A model generated the notes under the pieces. It saw nothing but the letters and a program-made list of their open reading frames with translations. It made no database searches and was not told the DNA's origin. A stretch of 64,000 bases of DNA from Arcobacter siniprincipis (GTDB lineage Bacteria; Campylobacterota; Campylobacteria; Campylobacterales; Arcobacteraceae). Below, piece by piece: positions 1-7,934 of this stretch; the first letter of the stretch is position 1; the number at the start of each line of letters is the position of its first letter. The stretch covers positions 2,232,001 through 2,296,000 of the forward strand of contig NZ_CP182343.1 in assembly GCF_048571125.1 (NCBI RefSeq), given 5' to 3'. A program made the position numbers and the translations under genes.

Positions 1-840
1 ATGCTTTGTTAGATTTTTTTTGATATGTTCTATTCTCTCTTCATTCTTTTCAAAAAAGAGTGTTCTTGTTTTATATCTTGTATAAGCTTCTATACCACAA
101 CTTCCACTTCCAGCACCAATATCCCAGAAAAGCTGATTTGCTTTTAAATCAAGATTTTGTAAGCTTAGGTGTCGTTTGTATTTTTTAGTTATCATTCCCC
201 TTTGGGTGTCAAACTCTACATCTTTACTTACTTCATTTTTAAGTGCAAAATTTCTTTTTATAATTAAAACATAAGGCTTTGATAAATCAAAAGATTCTAC
301 CTCCTTTGAAAAAATATCTATTTGTTTTATAATCTCATCTTCATATCCAAGTTTATATCCTATACTTACAGTAATATCCTCTTTATTTAAAAACTTGGTT
401 GCTCCAATTATTTTTTTAATTGAATCCTTATCACAAAGCACAAAAGTATAACTGTTCGTCAAAAATCTAGATAAATCAAAATGTTCTCTACCATGTAAAG
501 AAACAGTATCAATATTTGCATCACTAATAAAAAGCTTTTCCATCATATAATCTTTACTAGAAGTATTGTTTATAATCTTTACTTTTTCTTTTGGTAGAGT
601 ATTTGCTATGATTATCCCAGCGCTAAAGAATAAAGGACTTCCTGTAACTACATAAAGAATATTCTCTTTTTCATAGTTACTTTGTATATACTCTTTTATC
701 TCTTTGAATTTTAGTTTTAGAATATTGTTTTGTTTTTCTTTAAAGTTTACATCACATAATATTTTGTCATATTTTGTTGTGTCAATATTGAGATTAGAAA
801 AATCGTATTCACCCATTCCATTACCAATAATTGTTACCAT
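1..840 (-). CDS. cbiET: Cobalt-precorrin C5,15-methyltransferase (CbiE-CbiT fusion), 3' end missing
   Basis: The frame opens with ATG at 840 and stays open for 280 codons to the window edge, so the C-terminus is missing. It begins MVTIIGNGMGEYD, a CbiE-type tetrapyrrole methylase start, with VVTGSPLFFSAG near residue 70 as the substrate/SAM loop. From about residue 200 a second domain follows with the class I SAM motif WDIGAGSGSCGIEA (Asp about 240), the CbiT decarboxylating methyltransferase. Together these methylate C5 and C15 and remove the C12 acetate carboxylate of the corrin precursor. The start overlaps the end of cbiD by 7 bases. The domain order is the CobL/CbiET arrangement. Confidence 0.88.
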   Translation of the reverse strand, partial: MVTIIGNGMGEYDFSNLNIDTTKYDKILCDVNFKEKQNNILKLKFKEIKEYIQSNYEKENILYVVTGSPLFFSAGIIIANTLPKEKVKIINNTSSKDYMMEKLFISDANIDTVSLHGREHFDLSRFLTNSYTFVLCDKDSIKKIIGATKFLNKEDITVSIGYKLGYEDEIIKQIDIFSKEVESFDLSKPYVLIIKRNFALKNEVSKDVEFDTQRGMITKKYKRHLSLQNLDLKANQLFWDIGAGSGSCGIEAYTRYKTRTLFFEKNEERIEHIKKNLTKH

Positions 841-1856
841 CCTAAGACATCCTTTTGTTCTAATATTACGGCTTTGACATTTGAATTTTCATGCCAATGC
901 TTTATTTGTTCATTTGCTTTTTTTGTTATCATTTTATAAAACTCTACTAAGAGCCCATACTTTTCTAGCTCTTGGGAGATTCCTTTTACTGTCAAAGTTG
1001 ATTGAATATCCACTTTAAAGCCTAGTTTTTCTTCTATATCTTTTTGAAGTAGTTCAAAATCTATCACCCCAAAACGATTATGAGTATTTTTAAAACCTTG
1101 ATAAACCTTTGTCATCTTTCCAATTCCACATAAAAAGATGACCTCTTTTGCACCTTCTTTTACTGCTATTTCAATAGAATCAAATACAAAATTTCCTATT
1201 TCTATAATAGCTTCTTCATTTGAGTATTTTTTTGCTACTTCTAAGGCTGAATTACCCAAAGTAAAATACAAAGTTTCATAACCATTTTTTATGGCAAACT
1301 CTATTTCAGTTTTTACTGAATCAATATAAGCAGAACTAGAAACTGGTTTTACAATCCCTTTTGTTCCTAAAATTGAAATACCACCTAGGACTCCAACTTT
1401 TGAGTTAGCAGTTCTTTTTGATATCTCTTCACCATCTGTCACAGAAATTGTGCACTTTAAGTCTAAATTCTGATATTTGGAACTTAACTCTTCAAAGGCT
1501 TTAAAAATGGCATCTCTTGGAACTGGATTAATTGCTGGAAAAGAAGGCTCTATCTTTAGACCTTTTTTTGTAACAACACCAACGCCTTCTCCCGCATAAA
1601 TAGATAATTTGTTTGAATTCACTAGAAAAACTGAAGGGTTGTGGGTGATATTGTTCAAGTTTAATTCATGAAAATTATCACTAATGCATACCACTATTTC
1701 ACACCCCTTTGTCACATCAAGGTCATCATTATCCATCTTATTTATTTTACAAATAGCTAGTTTTTCTCTCTCTAAAAAATCAGTTAAGGCTGAACAAAAA
1801 AGTAAAAATGCATGAGCACCAGTTGTTAAGCCTTTTCTTAATTCTTTTTCACCCAT
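834..1856 (-). CDS. cbiD: Cobalt-precorrin-5B C1-methyltransferase CbiD
   Basis: 340 residues, normal for CbiD. The N-terminal ELRKGLTTGAHAFLL corresponds to the family's LRxGxTTGxxA signature, and the GVGVVTKKGL and GGISILGTKGIVKP stretches are also CbiD-like. CbiD adds the C1 methyl group during ring contraction in the anaerobic (early cobalt) cobalamin route. The usual Cys/Ala-rich helix after TTG is altered to AHAFLLFCSAL. It sits between the ferredoxin-like gene (1-base stop/start overlap at 1856) and cbiET (7-base overlap), so it is almost certainly translated from the same operon mRNA. Confidence 0.93.
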   Translation of the reverse strand: MGEKELRKGLTTGAHAFLLFCSALTDFLEREKLAICKINKMDNDDLDVTKGCEIVVCISDNFHELNLNNITHNPSVFLVNSNKLSIYAGEGVGVVTKKGLKIEPSFPAINPVPRDAIFKAFEELSSKYQNLDLKCTISVTDGEEISKRTANSKVGVLGGISILGTKGIVKPVSSSAYIDSVKTEIEFAIKNGYETLYFTLGNSALEVAKKYSNEEAIIEIGNFVFDSIEIAVKEGAKEVIFLCGIGKMTKVYQGFKNTHNRFGVIDFELLQKDIEEKLGFKVDIQSTLTVKGISQELEKYGLLVEFYKMITKKANEQIKHWHENSNVKAVILEQKDVLGW

Positions 1857-2305
1857 TACTCATCTATTTCACTCATAGGAACTTGAGCATATAAATCTTC
1901 TCTAAGCTCTTTATTTGTACTTAAAGCTAAAAATAACTCTTTCCATTTTGATTCATCATATTTATGAATATTTTTTAGCCAAATATTATTATTGGCCAAA
2001 TTTCCATTTACTTTAGTATTTTCAAAAGTAACAGAAACCTGTCTAAATCTACAAGCTCCAAAACAGTTGGTTTTAGATATTTTTATACGATTTTTACCTT
2101 TATGAAGATCTAACTCTTTTATAATATCCCTTAGCTTTCCAGCTAAGTCATTACCTTTTTGTGTCTTTGAACATCTCTCTCCATCACAAATAAATAGTTG
2201 AGTTTTAAAATGCATTATGGGTTTATTTGGATCTAGTTTTTTAGGCTTACAAATAAAACCATCAGCCACTTCACTTCCCATATTATTATAGATTTTATTT
2301 TCCAT
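1856..2305 (-). CDS. 2Fe-2S thioredoxin-like ferredoxin in the cobalamin operon
   Basis: About 149 residues. Cysteines lie in CDGERCS and, 40 residues on, CFGACR, the CxxxxC...CxxxC pattern of the thioredoxin-fold 2Fe-2S ferredoxins (NuoE/Clostridium ferredoxin type). I chose ATG at 2305 because GGAAAAG lies 9 bases upstream; an upstream ATG at 2323 and a TTG at 2326 are also possible. It overlaps the cbiC end and abuts cbiD. Ferredoxin-like proteins (for example CbiW) occur in some anaerobic cobalamin operons, so a role as an electron carrier or metallochaperone for a corrin-ring step is plausible, but this is inferred from context only. Confidence 0.8.
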   Translation of the reverse strand: MENKIYNNMGSEVADGFICKPKKLDPNKPIMHFKTQLFICDGERCSKTQKGNDLAGKLRDIIKELDLHKGKNRIKISKTNCFGACRFRQVSVTFENTKVNGNLANNNIWLKNIHKYDESKWKELFLALSTNKELREDLYAQVPMSEIDE

Positions 2306-3005
2306 TGTATTTATCTTTTCCATCAAAATCTTTGATTAGTTTATATGTAGCATGCAAAGTTGCAACTGTCATAGTTGAACTTCCAAATCTACCTTCCATA
2401 ATAACAGCTGGCACATCAAAATGTTCACAAAATCTTTTCCCATATTTTTTTGATTCTACAACATTCACAAAACCAACAGGAAAAAGTAAAAATGCCACAT
2501 TTTTAAGATCAACATTTTCATCAAGAAGTGTATTTATAGCTGCATATATAAATGTAGGAGCATTTCCACAAGCAAGAATCATAGGCTCATTTTTGTGTCT
2601 TTTTATTGCTTCTACTACTGCTGCATAACTTCTTGTTGTTTTATTTTTTTCTGCCCTTTCATAGGTAAAGGGCTCTTTTATATAACAAATCACTTCGTTG
2701 GAGTATTGTTTTAAATAAAAATCACTAAGTCCTACTTTTATCATATTTACATCAACTATTATTTTTGCTTGTTTTTTAAGTAGTTCTTGTATTCTAGGAA
2801 TTGCATCTTTTGTAAAAAAGATATTTTCTAAAACTTCTTCAAAACAAGTAGTTGTATGAATAAGTCTACTTATAACTTCCATTTGATTTTCATCAAACTC
2901 TTTTGCTTTTTCGTAGTCTTGGAGTTCTTTACTTATCATCTCAAATGATTTTATTGAAATATCTGCTCCAATATTTACAGGAGGTTCTTCTTTTAAAAAC
3001 TCCAT
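2295..3005 (-). CDS. cbiC: Cobalt-precorrin-8 methylmutase CbiC
   Basis: 236 residues. RLIHTTTCFE (His about 50) matches the family's catalytic His motif (IHxTxDF), and ILACGNAPTFIYAAI plus FPVGFVNVVESK match the C-terminal substrate-binding part of CbiC/CobH. The enzyme moves the methyl group from C11 to C12 to give hydrogenobyrinate/cobyrinate. The N-terminus is about 20-30 residues longer than minimal CbiC. Its start overlaps the stop of cbiL at 3005 by one base, and its 3' end overlaps the 2Fe-2S gene, so the genes are tightly coupled. Confidence 0.92.
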   Translation of the reverse strand: MEFLKEEPPVNIGADISIKSFEMISKELQDYEKAKEFDENQMEVISRLIHTTTCFEEVLENIFFTKDAIPRIQELLKKQAKIIVDVNMIKVGLSDFYLKQYSNEVICYIKEPFTYERAEKNKTTRSYAAVVEAIKRHKNEPMILACGNAPTFIYAAINTLLDENVDLKNVAFLLFPVGFVNVVESKKYGKRFCEHFDVPAVIMEGRFGSSTMTVATLHATYKLIKDFDGKDKYNGK

Positions 3006-3697
3006 TATTTTTTACCTTTTTTTGTTTTTAAAAAATCTATAAAAAGTGTCATGTATTTTTCTACTTTTTGTATTTTGCCTTTTTGGATATGTTCCCCTGC
3101 AAAATTTAGATTTTGGAATGTATACATTGTCCCATCTTCTTGCATATGTTTGGTGTCAAGTCCAACTTTTGGTCGCATATATACTTTTGTACTAGGAACA
3201 TCTTTACCAACCAAAGGAATAATCTCAAATCTATTATCACCTAAACACAAGGGCTTTTTTACCCTTGAAGAGGCATAAGAAAATGATGTGATTCCTGCAA
3301 TTACTTCACTTCTTTTATATAGTTTTTTATTTTGTTTTTTAATCATATCAAGTAAATAATATACTGTACTATATACAGCTGCATCTCCAAGTGTCACAAA
3401 AGATACACTTCCATATTTTTTTATTCCATCTTCTAAAATATCTACTTGATATTGCCAATCTTTTTTCTTAAAATGCATAGGTGCGTATACTGGAATAATA
3501 GGTTTTGAAAAACCATATTCATCCATCAAGTCTTTTATGATTTTATATGTAATTGACCTTGTAAAGCTATGATCCTTACTTTTAGTAGGGATACAAATAG
3601 CACCGCATGTTTGGAGTGCCTTTAAGGCTTTTATGGTCACAAGTTCCCAATTTGCAGGACCGAGTGAAACCATATATAATTTTATTTTAGTGTCCAA
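3005..3697 (-). CDS. cbiL: Cobalt-precorrin-2 C20-methyltransferase CbiL
   Basis: 230 residues. The start LYMVSLGPANWELVTIKALKAL is the tetrapyrrole methylase N-terminal motif (VxxGPGxPxLxTxKA), with GPA in place of GPG. VSFVTLGDAAVYSTVYYLL is the second SAM-binding loop (LGDPxxYS in the family) and marks it as the C20 methylase group. It uses SAM to methylate C20 of the metal-loaded factor II. It overlaps cbiK by 11 bases. The Asn/Ala changes in otherwise glycine/proline-rich loops are mild divergence, not evidence of inactivation. Confidence 0.9.
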   Translation of the reverse strand: MDTKIKLYMVSLGPANWELVTIKALKALQTCGAICIPTKSKDHSFTRSITYKIIKDLMDEYGFSKPIIPVYAPMHFKKKDWQYQVDILEDGIKKYGSVSFVTLGDAAVYSTVYYLLDMIKKQNKKLYKRSEVIAGITSFSYASSRVKKPLCLGDNRFEIIPLVGKDVPSTKVYMRPKVGLDTKHMQEDGTMYTFQNLNFAGEHIQKGKIQKVEKYMTLFIDFLKTKKGKK

Positions 3698-4505
3698 GTT
3701 TTATTATCTCTTCTTTTATATTATTAACAATAATCTCTTTTATTGTAGGCATTTGTAAAAGATTAAACTTCTCATCTTCACTTAGACTTTTTGCAATTTT
3801 TGTTTTAAAATGTTCACTTAACTCTTCACTTATTTCAGCCATATCATTTATATAGTGATTTCCACTTACTAAAAGCATAGGTACTATTTGAACTTTTTTA
3901 AAACCATCTTTTTTTATTCTTTTTATAAGTTCATCTTTAATAGCAAAAAAAGGAAAGGCTCCCTCTAGTGAGCAAGCATAATTTCCTTTTCTTTTTTGTT
4001 CTAAATACCTAGCACTATAAGTAACTGATTCTAATCCTCCAAGTTCTAACTTTGGAGTTCCATGTATCACATATAGATTTGCTGTCTTTTTTTTCGAAAC
4101 TCTTTCATCAAGCTCTTTTAAAAAAAGTGTTGTATCTTTTGTTCTTGTAAAAATTGCATTTGACAATCTAATATTTGAAAATGAAAAATGTCTAAATCCT
4201 TCAACAGTCTTTTTCAAAAGCTCATGTTCGCAAGCTGGAAAAAGATTTATAGAAGCCACTATAATATTCTTATATCCATGCATATCAACATCTGCTATTG
4301 TTTGAGCTAAATTTTTATACTCAAATCCATGTTTAATCAAACCTTTTAAAACCATTCTAGAGCTAATAGCTATAAAGACATCAATTCCTTCAAATTGCTC
4401 TTCAATACTCTTTTTTAAGTCTAAATATTTTTGTTGTTCAATTATAGAACCAAAACACGATAAAATTATTGCTTTATCTTTTTTATAGTGTCTATATCTT
4501 TTCAT
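3687..4505 (-). CDS. cbiK: Sirohydrochlorin cobaltochelatase, CbiK type
   Basis: 272 residues, the CbiK length (about 260), not the short CbiX form. Recognisable segments are ILSCFGSI near the N-terminus, AISSRMVLKGLIKHG (family TSRxIxxKL), YVIHGTPKL with the metal-binding His, and IVPMLLVSGNHYINDMA with the second His; the last is highly diagnostic for anaerobic cobalt chelatases. No signal peptide is seen, so it is cytoplasmic. It inserts Co2+ into sirohydrochlorin, the committed step of the early-cobalt route. It overlaps cbiM by 14 bases, linking cobalt import to insertion. Confidence 0.9.
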   Translation of the reverse strand: MKRYRHYKKDKAIILSCFGSIIEQQKYLDLKKSIEEQFEGIDVFIAISSRMVLKGLIKHGFEYKNLAQTIADVDMHGYKNIIVASINLFPACEHELLKKTVEGFRHFSFSNIRLSNAIFTRTKDTTLFLKELDERVSKKKTANLYVIHGTPKLELGGLESVTYSARYLEQKRKGNYACSLEGAFPFFAIKDELIKRIKKDGFKKVQIVPMLLVSGNHYINDMAEISEELSEHFKTKIAKSLSEDEKFNLLQMPTIKEIIVNNIKEEIIKLGH

Positions 4506-5190
4506 TTTTCAGTGCAACTGCTTTATAAAGTCTTTTTTCTACAAAAGGACTATTTTCTAATTTTCCAAGTGTTTTTGCACCTGCAAGCACAGCTAAATCA
4601 ATAAATGGTTCTAAAATTACAACACTCATATATGAGATTCCAAAAGTAGCAACTGCACTTAGATTTTCTATTCCAAAACCTTGTCCATAAAGTGCCCAAA
4701 AAGCAACCCAAGTTACAATTCCACCTTGGTAGGCAAGTGATAATTTTAAAGCATCTTTATAAGCGATATCTTTGTATGCAATATTTTGAGGAATAACTCT
4801 TTTTGCTAAATAACCCATTGCAAATAAAGGCATAAGAATAGTTGTTACATTCATACCATATTGTGGTAAATCAAATGGTGCGAAAAATACTCCTTGAATC
4901 AAAAGACCTAAAGCCAAACCAAAAGCAGCTGAACTAGCACCAAATATTAAAAATAGAGTTGAACCTAAGATTAGATGAACTTCTGAAACTCCTACTGGAT
5001 GATGGGGAAGTACCTCAAAAAATATAAAAACTAAAATTGTAGAAATTATAGTTTTAACAATAAATGGAATTATCCCACTATTTTTTATACTATTTAATGC
5101 CATTTTTATAGCAATTCCAAATGAAACAGCAGCTGTTCCATAACTCAATAAGATTTTTGCACCTTGCACTACGCCTGCTTCTATATGCAT
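4492..5190 (-). CDS. cbiM: CbiM-like cobalt ECF transporter S component
   Basis: 232 residues, strongly hydrophobic with about six membrane segments. The mature start MHIEAGVV keeps the Met-His N-terminus that coordinates the metal in CbiM/NikM proteins, and HHPVGVSEVHLILG matches the second conserved His region (family VTGTHLxxG). It is the first gene of the operon. No cbiN, cbiQ or cbiO lies beside it: upstream there is only a 56-codon frame and an amino acid permease. Either the energising subunits are encoded elsewhere, or the S component works alone. No B12 riboswitch was recognised upstream. Confidence 0.87.
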   Translation of the reverse strand: MHIEAGVVQGAKILLSYGTAAVSFGIAIKMALNSIKNSGIIPFIVKTIISTILVFIFFEVLPHHPVGVSEVHLILGSTLFLIFGASSAAFGLALGLLIQGVFFAPFDLPQYGMNVTTILMPLFAMGYLAKRVIPQNIAYKDIAYKDALKLSLAYQGGIVTWVAFWALYGQGFGIENLSAVATFGISYMSVVILEPFIDLAVLAGAKTLGKLENSPFVEKRLYKAVALKNEKI

Positions 5191-5259
5191 GATTTGTCCT
5201 TGTATTATAAATATTTTAAATGTGTTTATAGATTTAACTATATGAAATGATTGTTTTGA

Positions 5260-5430
5260 TTAGTAATTTAAAGTTAGTAAAGGAGGTGAAGTTTTATATT
5301 CTTGGAATTTTATAGCTTTAAGATGGTATTGTCTATTATTATCTATAGTACACAACTTAAATAAAGTCGAATACATTGCAATAATTGCTAACGAAAAGTA
5401 TCGTTTTTTATAACCTCTTAAATGTTTCAT
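5260..5430 (-). CDS. Possible 56-residue small protein or relic in the gap before cbiM
   Basis: An ATG-initiated frame in the 307-base gap between the permease and cbiM. It begins MKHLRGYKKRYFSLAIIAMY, a basic stretch followed by a short hydrophobic stretch that resembles a signal sequence, and ends in a polar tail with TSPPLLTLNY. No convincing ribosome binding site precedes the ATG. It may be a real secreted or membrane peptide, a fragment of a lost exported protein, or chance. The rest of the gap is AT-rich and shows no riboswitch or terminator that I can support. Confidence 0.25.
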   Translation of the reverse strand: MKHLRGYKKRYFSLAIIAMYSTLFKLCTIDNNRQYHLKAIKFQEYKTSPPLLTLNY

Positions 5431-5497
5431 AAAGAATTTTATCTAAATAATTATTAAACTATTATACTTAAGTATTATTTTAATATTTAGTTAAGTT

Positions 5498-6151
5498 TTA
5501 AAAAGAATAATTCATTCTTTTTTCAAGATACTTTGAAAAAATTGCAACTAAATAAGTCATTATAAAATAAAATACACCAAGAGTAAGATATATTTCAAAA
5601 GGTTCATATGTTCTCACATAAATCAATTGACCAGCTCTTGTCAACTCTGTTATTGAAAGAACTGAGACTAATGAACTATCTTTTAGAATCGCTGCATATG
5701 AATTTGTAATAGAGGGTAAAACAATACGCAAAGCTTGAGGATATATAATGTAAAATAACATATGCAAAGGACTCAATCCCAGAGATTTTGCAGCTTCATA
5801 CTGTCCTTTTTCTATGGAAGTTACTCCAGAACGAACAATTTCAGACATGTATGCACCAAAATTTAGAGATAATCCTATTATTGCGGCTTCATGACTTGAC
5901 ATTGTAATGCCAATTTGAGGTAAACCATAATATATAAAAAAAAGTTGTATTAAAAGTGGTGTTCCTCTAAATATCTCAATGTAGATTGAAAAAATAGAAT
6001 TAATTACTTTAGGTATTTTAAAACTTTTCAATGTCCCAATAATCAAGCCAATAAAAAAAGCTATCACAAAAGAGACAAAAGACAAATATATTGTCAGCCA
6101 TGAAGCTTCTAGTAAAAATCCTAGGTTTTCATATACTACATTAAAATTCAC
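5498..6151 (-). CDS. Amino acid ABC transporter permease (GlnP/HisM family)
   Basis: 217 residues with about five membrane helices. It has the polar-amino-acid permease signatures FRGTPLLIQLFFIYYGLPQ (about residues 63-81) and the EAA loop EAAKSLGLSPLHMLFYIIYPQ, which contacts the ATPase. Its start directly follows the stop of the binding-protein gene (6151/6152). No ATP-binding subunit gene follows; the next downstream feature on this strand is the small frame before cbiM. The ATPase must come from another locus. The substrate cannot be read from sequence. Confidence 0.92.
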   Translation of the reverse strand: MNFNVVYENLGFLLEASWLTIYLSFVSFVIAFFIGLIIGTLKSFKIPKVINSIFSIYIEIFRGTPLLIQLFFIYYGLPQIGITMSSHEAAIIGLSLNFGAYMSEIVRSGVTSIEKGQYEAAKSLGLSPLHMLFYIIYPQALRIVLPSITNSYAAILKDSSLVSVLSITELTRAGQLIYVRTYEPFEIYLTLGVFYFIMTYLVAIFSKYLEKRMNYSF

Positions 6152-6877
6152 TTATTTTACTGCCAACCATTTTTTAACTAGTTTGTCATAAGTTCCATTA
6201 TCTTTTAGTGTTTTTAAAGCACTATTTATCTCTTTTGTTAAAGAGTCATTGCCTTTTTTCATTACAGCAACCAATTGAGATGGAGCTAAATTATCAACTA
6301 TTTTGTATTCTTTGTTAAAATCTTTTTGAGTCAATGCATATGCATAACCTACTACAACAGCATCAATTCTTTTATGTTTTAAATCTAAAAAAGCTTCTGG
6401 ATTGTAATTATATCTTGCCACTTTTCCTAAATCATTTAATTTATCAACTATTTGCTCACTTCCACTACCTAGTTGAACACCAACACTTTTACCTTTTAAA
6501 TCTTCTTTTGATTTTATACTTTTATCATCTTTTCTAACAACAAGTACATCATTTAACAAATAATAAGTATCAGAAAGATTCACATTATTTGCTCCTGCTT
6601 CTTGACGACTCATAGCACTTATAATAACATCAAAATTATTGTTTTTTAATCCACCAAGTAATGCTTGCCATTCAGCATCTTTAATCACTATTTTTTTGTT
6701 TATAACTTTTCCTATTTCTTTGGCTAAGTCAATATCAAAACCAACAATTTTTCCACTCATTTCATCTCTTGATTCAAATGGAGGATAAGCAGCACAAAGT
6801 CCAACTGTAATACTATCTTTTTGGGCATGGGCAAAAATACCAAATACCAATAAAACAACTGCAATAATTTTTTTCAT
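6152..6877 (-). CDS. Amino acid ABC transporter substrate-binding protein
   Basis: 241 residues with an N-terminal signal peptide (MKKIIAVVLLVFGIFAHA, likely cleavage after AHA), so periplasmic. The body is the family 3 solute-binding fold: GLCAAYPPFESRD, GFDIDLAKEIGKVI, DVIISAMSRQEAG and LGSGSEQIVDKL are the usual ligand-binding strands. No lipobox is present. The start overlaps the stop of the upstream TudS-like gene by 4 bases (ATGA), suggesting coupled translation and possibly a substrate shared between import and desulfidation. Confidence 0.92.
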   Translation of the reverse strand: MKKIIAVVLLVFGIFAHAQKDSITVGLCAAYPPFESRDEMSGKIVGFDIDLAKEIGKVINKKIVIKDAEWQALLGGLKNNNFDVIISAMSRQEAGANNVNLSDTYYLLNDVLVVRKDDKSIKSKEDLKGKSVGVQLGSGSEQIVDKLNDLGKVARYNYNPEAFLDLKHKRIDAVVVGYAYALTQKDFNKEYKIVDNLAPSQLVAVMKKGNDSLTKEINSALKTLKDNGTYDKLVKKWLAVK

Positions 6878-7425
6878 AAAAGTTCCTTTAATATATTCTC
6901 TACTGATGAACGTGGGTCTGCTTCATCTACAGCATAAAATTTTAAGTTTAAATTGTTTTTATCTAAAAGTTCAGAAAAAACTTCCATGTAAACACCCTTT
7001 TCATTGACACTTCTTGTAGAAGATAAGGTTTCTTCTAAGTTAAATGTATCATCTATTTCTCCACCCCATTTTCCACGAGATGTTTTTGTTATACCACAGT
7101 TAGGACTACCATCAATACCTATACAACCTGAAATTGTGTAACCATTATTTTTATAATCAAGAAGTTGAAAGATAATTGATTTTAATAAGGATTTATACTG
7201 TTCTTTAAAAAACTCAGTTTCATATTGTTCTTTTACTTGTCCCCATCGATTAACACCACAAGTAATTAGTTCAGGACAAGGAAGTTGAATAAAACCATAA
7301 CCAGCTTTCATCAAAGGGGAAAGAAGAGACTCAAAGCAGCCTTCATAGTTTGCAAGTTTATAGACCTTTGCATTTACATTAAATAAACAATGACTTAAAA
7401 GAAGGATTCGTTTACTTCGAAGCAT
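6874..7425 (-). CDS. TudS-related putative desulfidase (DUF523-like)
   Basis: About 183 residues from ATG at 7425, preceded by AAGG 7 bases upstream; a longer frame would need TTG at 7452. Three cysteines fit a [4Fe-4S]-binding TudS/DUF523 arrangement: LLLSHCLFN, LPCPELITCGVNRWG, and GIDGSPNCGITKTSRG. Thiouracil desulfidases of this family remove sulfur from thiolated substrates with an iron-sulfur cluster. It is the first gene before a periplasmic binding protein and permease, with 4-base overlap, so a role in using an imported sulfur-containing compound is inferred but not shown. Confidence 0.78.
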   Translation of the reverse strand: MLRSKRILLLSHCLFNVNAKVYKLANYEGCFESLLSPLMKAGYGFIQLPCPELITCGVNRWGQVKEQYETEFFKEQYKSLLKSIIFQLLDYKNNGYTISGCIGIDGSPNCGITKTSRGKWGGEIDDTFNLEETLSSTRSVNEKGVYMEVFSELLDKNNLNLKFYAVDEADPRSSVENILKELL

Positions 7426-7614
7426 AAAAAACCTTAAAATAATAGTTTCCAAATAAAGTAGCTAAGACAATTATAATAATATTGTCGTTCCAAACCTTGG
7501 AATAAACTTAAAATTAGATATTAGTATTCTAATTAATTTTCTCTTAAATGGTGATGAAATTTTTTAGAATATTTATTAGCTATTTTTCACAATACTTTAT
7601 TTAGACTATTAGGA

Positions 7615-7647
7615 TATACTGAACTAATAACTTAAAGAAAGGAACTA
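7615..7647 (+). promoter_or_regulatory. Probable promoter -10 and RBS for the small basic protein
   Basis: A TATACT hexamer at 7615-7620 lies 30 bases before the ATG at 7650, and AGAAAGGAA at 7637-7645 is a good ribosome binding site. No clear -35 hexamer is seen. Farther upstream in the gap an imperfect inverted repeat (GACAAT/ATTGTC, 7466-7486) follows the divergent TudS start. Otherwise the gap is featureless AT-rich sequence. Confidence 0.4.
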
Positions 7648-7649
7648 AA

Positions 7650-7751
7650 ATGGCAAAAGGAAAAGATGTACAGAAATCTGTTAAAACAGAACCTGCAAAA
7701 TCACTAAAAGAAAAAAGAGCTGACAAAAAGGCTAAAAAAGCTTCAAAATAA
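7650..7751 (+). CDS. 33-residue lysine-rich small protein
   Basis: ATG at 7650 with AGAAAGGAA upstream and a perfect terminator stem 27 bases after the stop, so this is a self-contained transcription unit. The product starts MAKGKDVQKSVKTEPAKS and ends in a run rich in Lys with ADKKAKKASK; about 13 of 33 residues are Lys or Arg and no hydrophobic segment exists. It could bind nucleic acid or the ribosome. I recognise the style of short basic MAKG- proteins but no function is known to me. Confidence 0.7.
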   Translation: MAKGKDVQKSVKTEPAKSLKEKRADKKAKKASK

Positions 7752-7777
7752 TAATATTTGAACTTAAAATAGGAATT

Positions 7778-7811
7778 ATCCAGTTAGTAAATTGTTAACT
7801 GGATTTTCTTT
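7778..7811 (+). terminator. Rho-independent terminator after the small basic protein
   Basis: A perfect 9-bp stem (ATCCAGTTA / TAACTGGAT) with a 9-base loop is followed by TTTTCTTT. It closes the transcription unit of the small basic protein before the chemoreceptor gene. Confidence 0.8.
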
Positions 7812-7934
7812 ATCTATGATACCTAAAATTTATTTTTCTTAATTTATCTAATCTCTTTATTAAATTCAACTATAAGATATTTAATGTTAAATTCAGATTA
7901 TATTAATTTAGCATTAATATAAAGAAGGACTCAC

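Noticed and set aside
5279..5340. Plus-strand AAAGGAGGTGA as a ribosome site for a peptide gene
   Set aside because: The only start in reach is a TTG giving 19 codons, antisense to the small minus frame; probably chance.
5191..5497. Cobalamin riboswitch upstream of cbiM
   Set aside because: No B12-box-like conserved core or plausible multi-helix fold could be seen on the minus strand of this gap.
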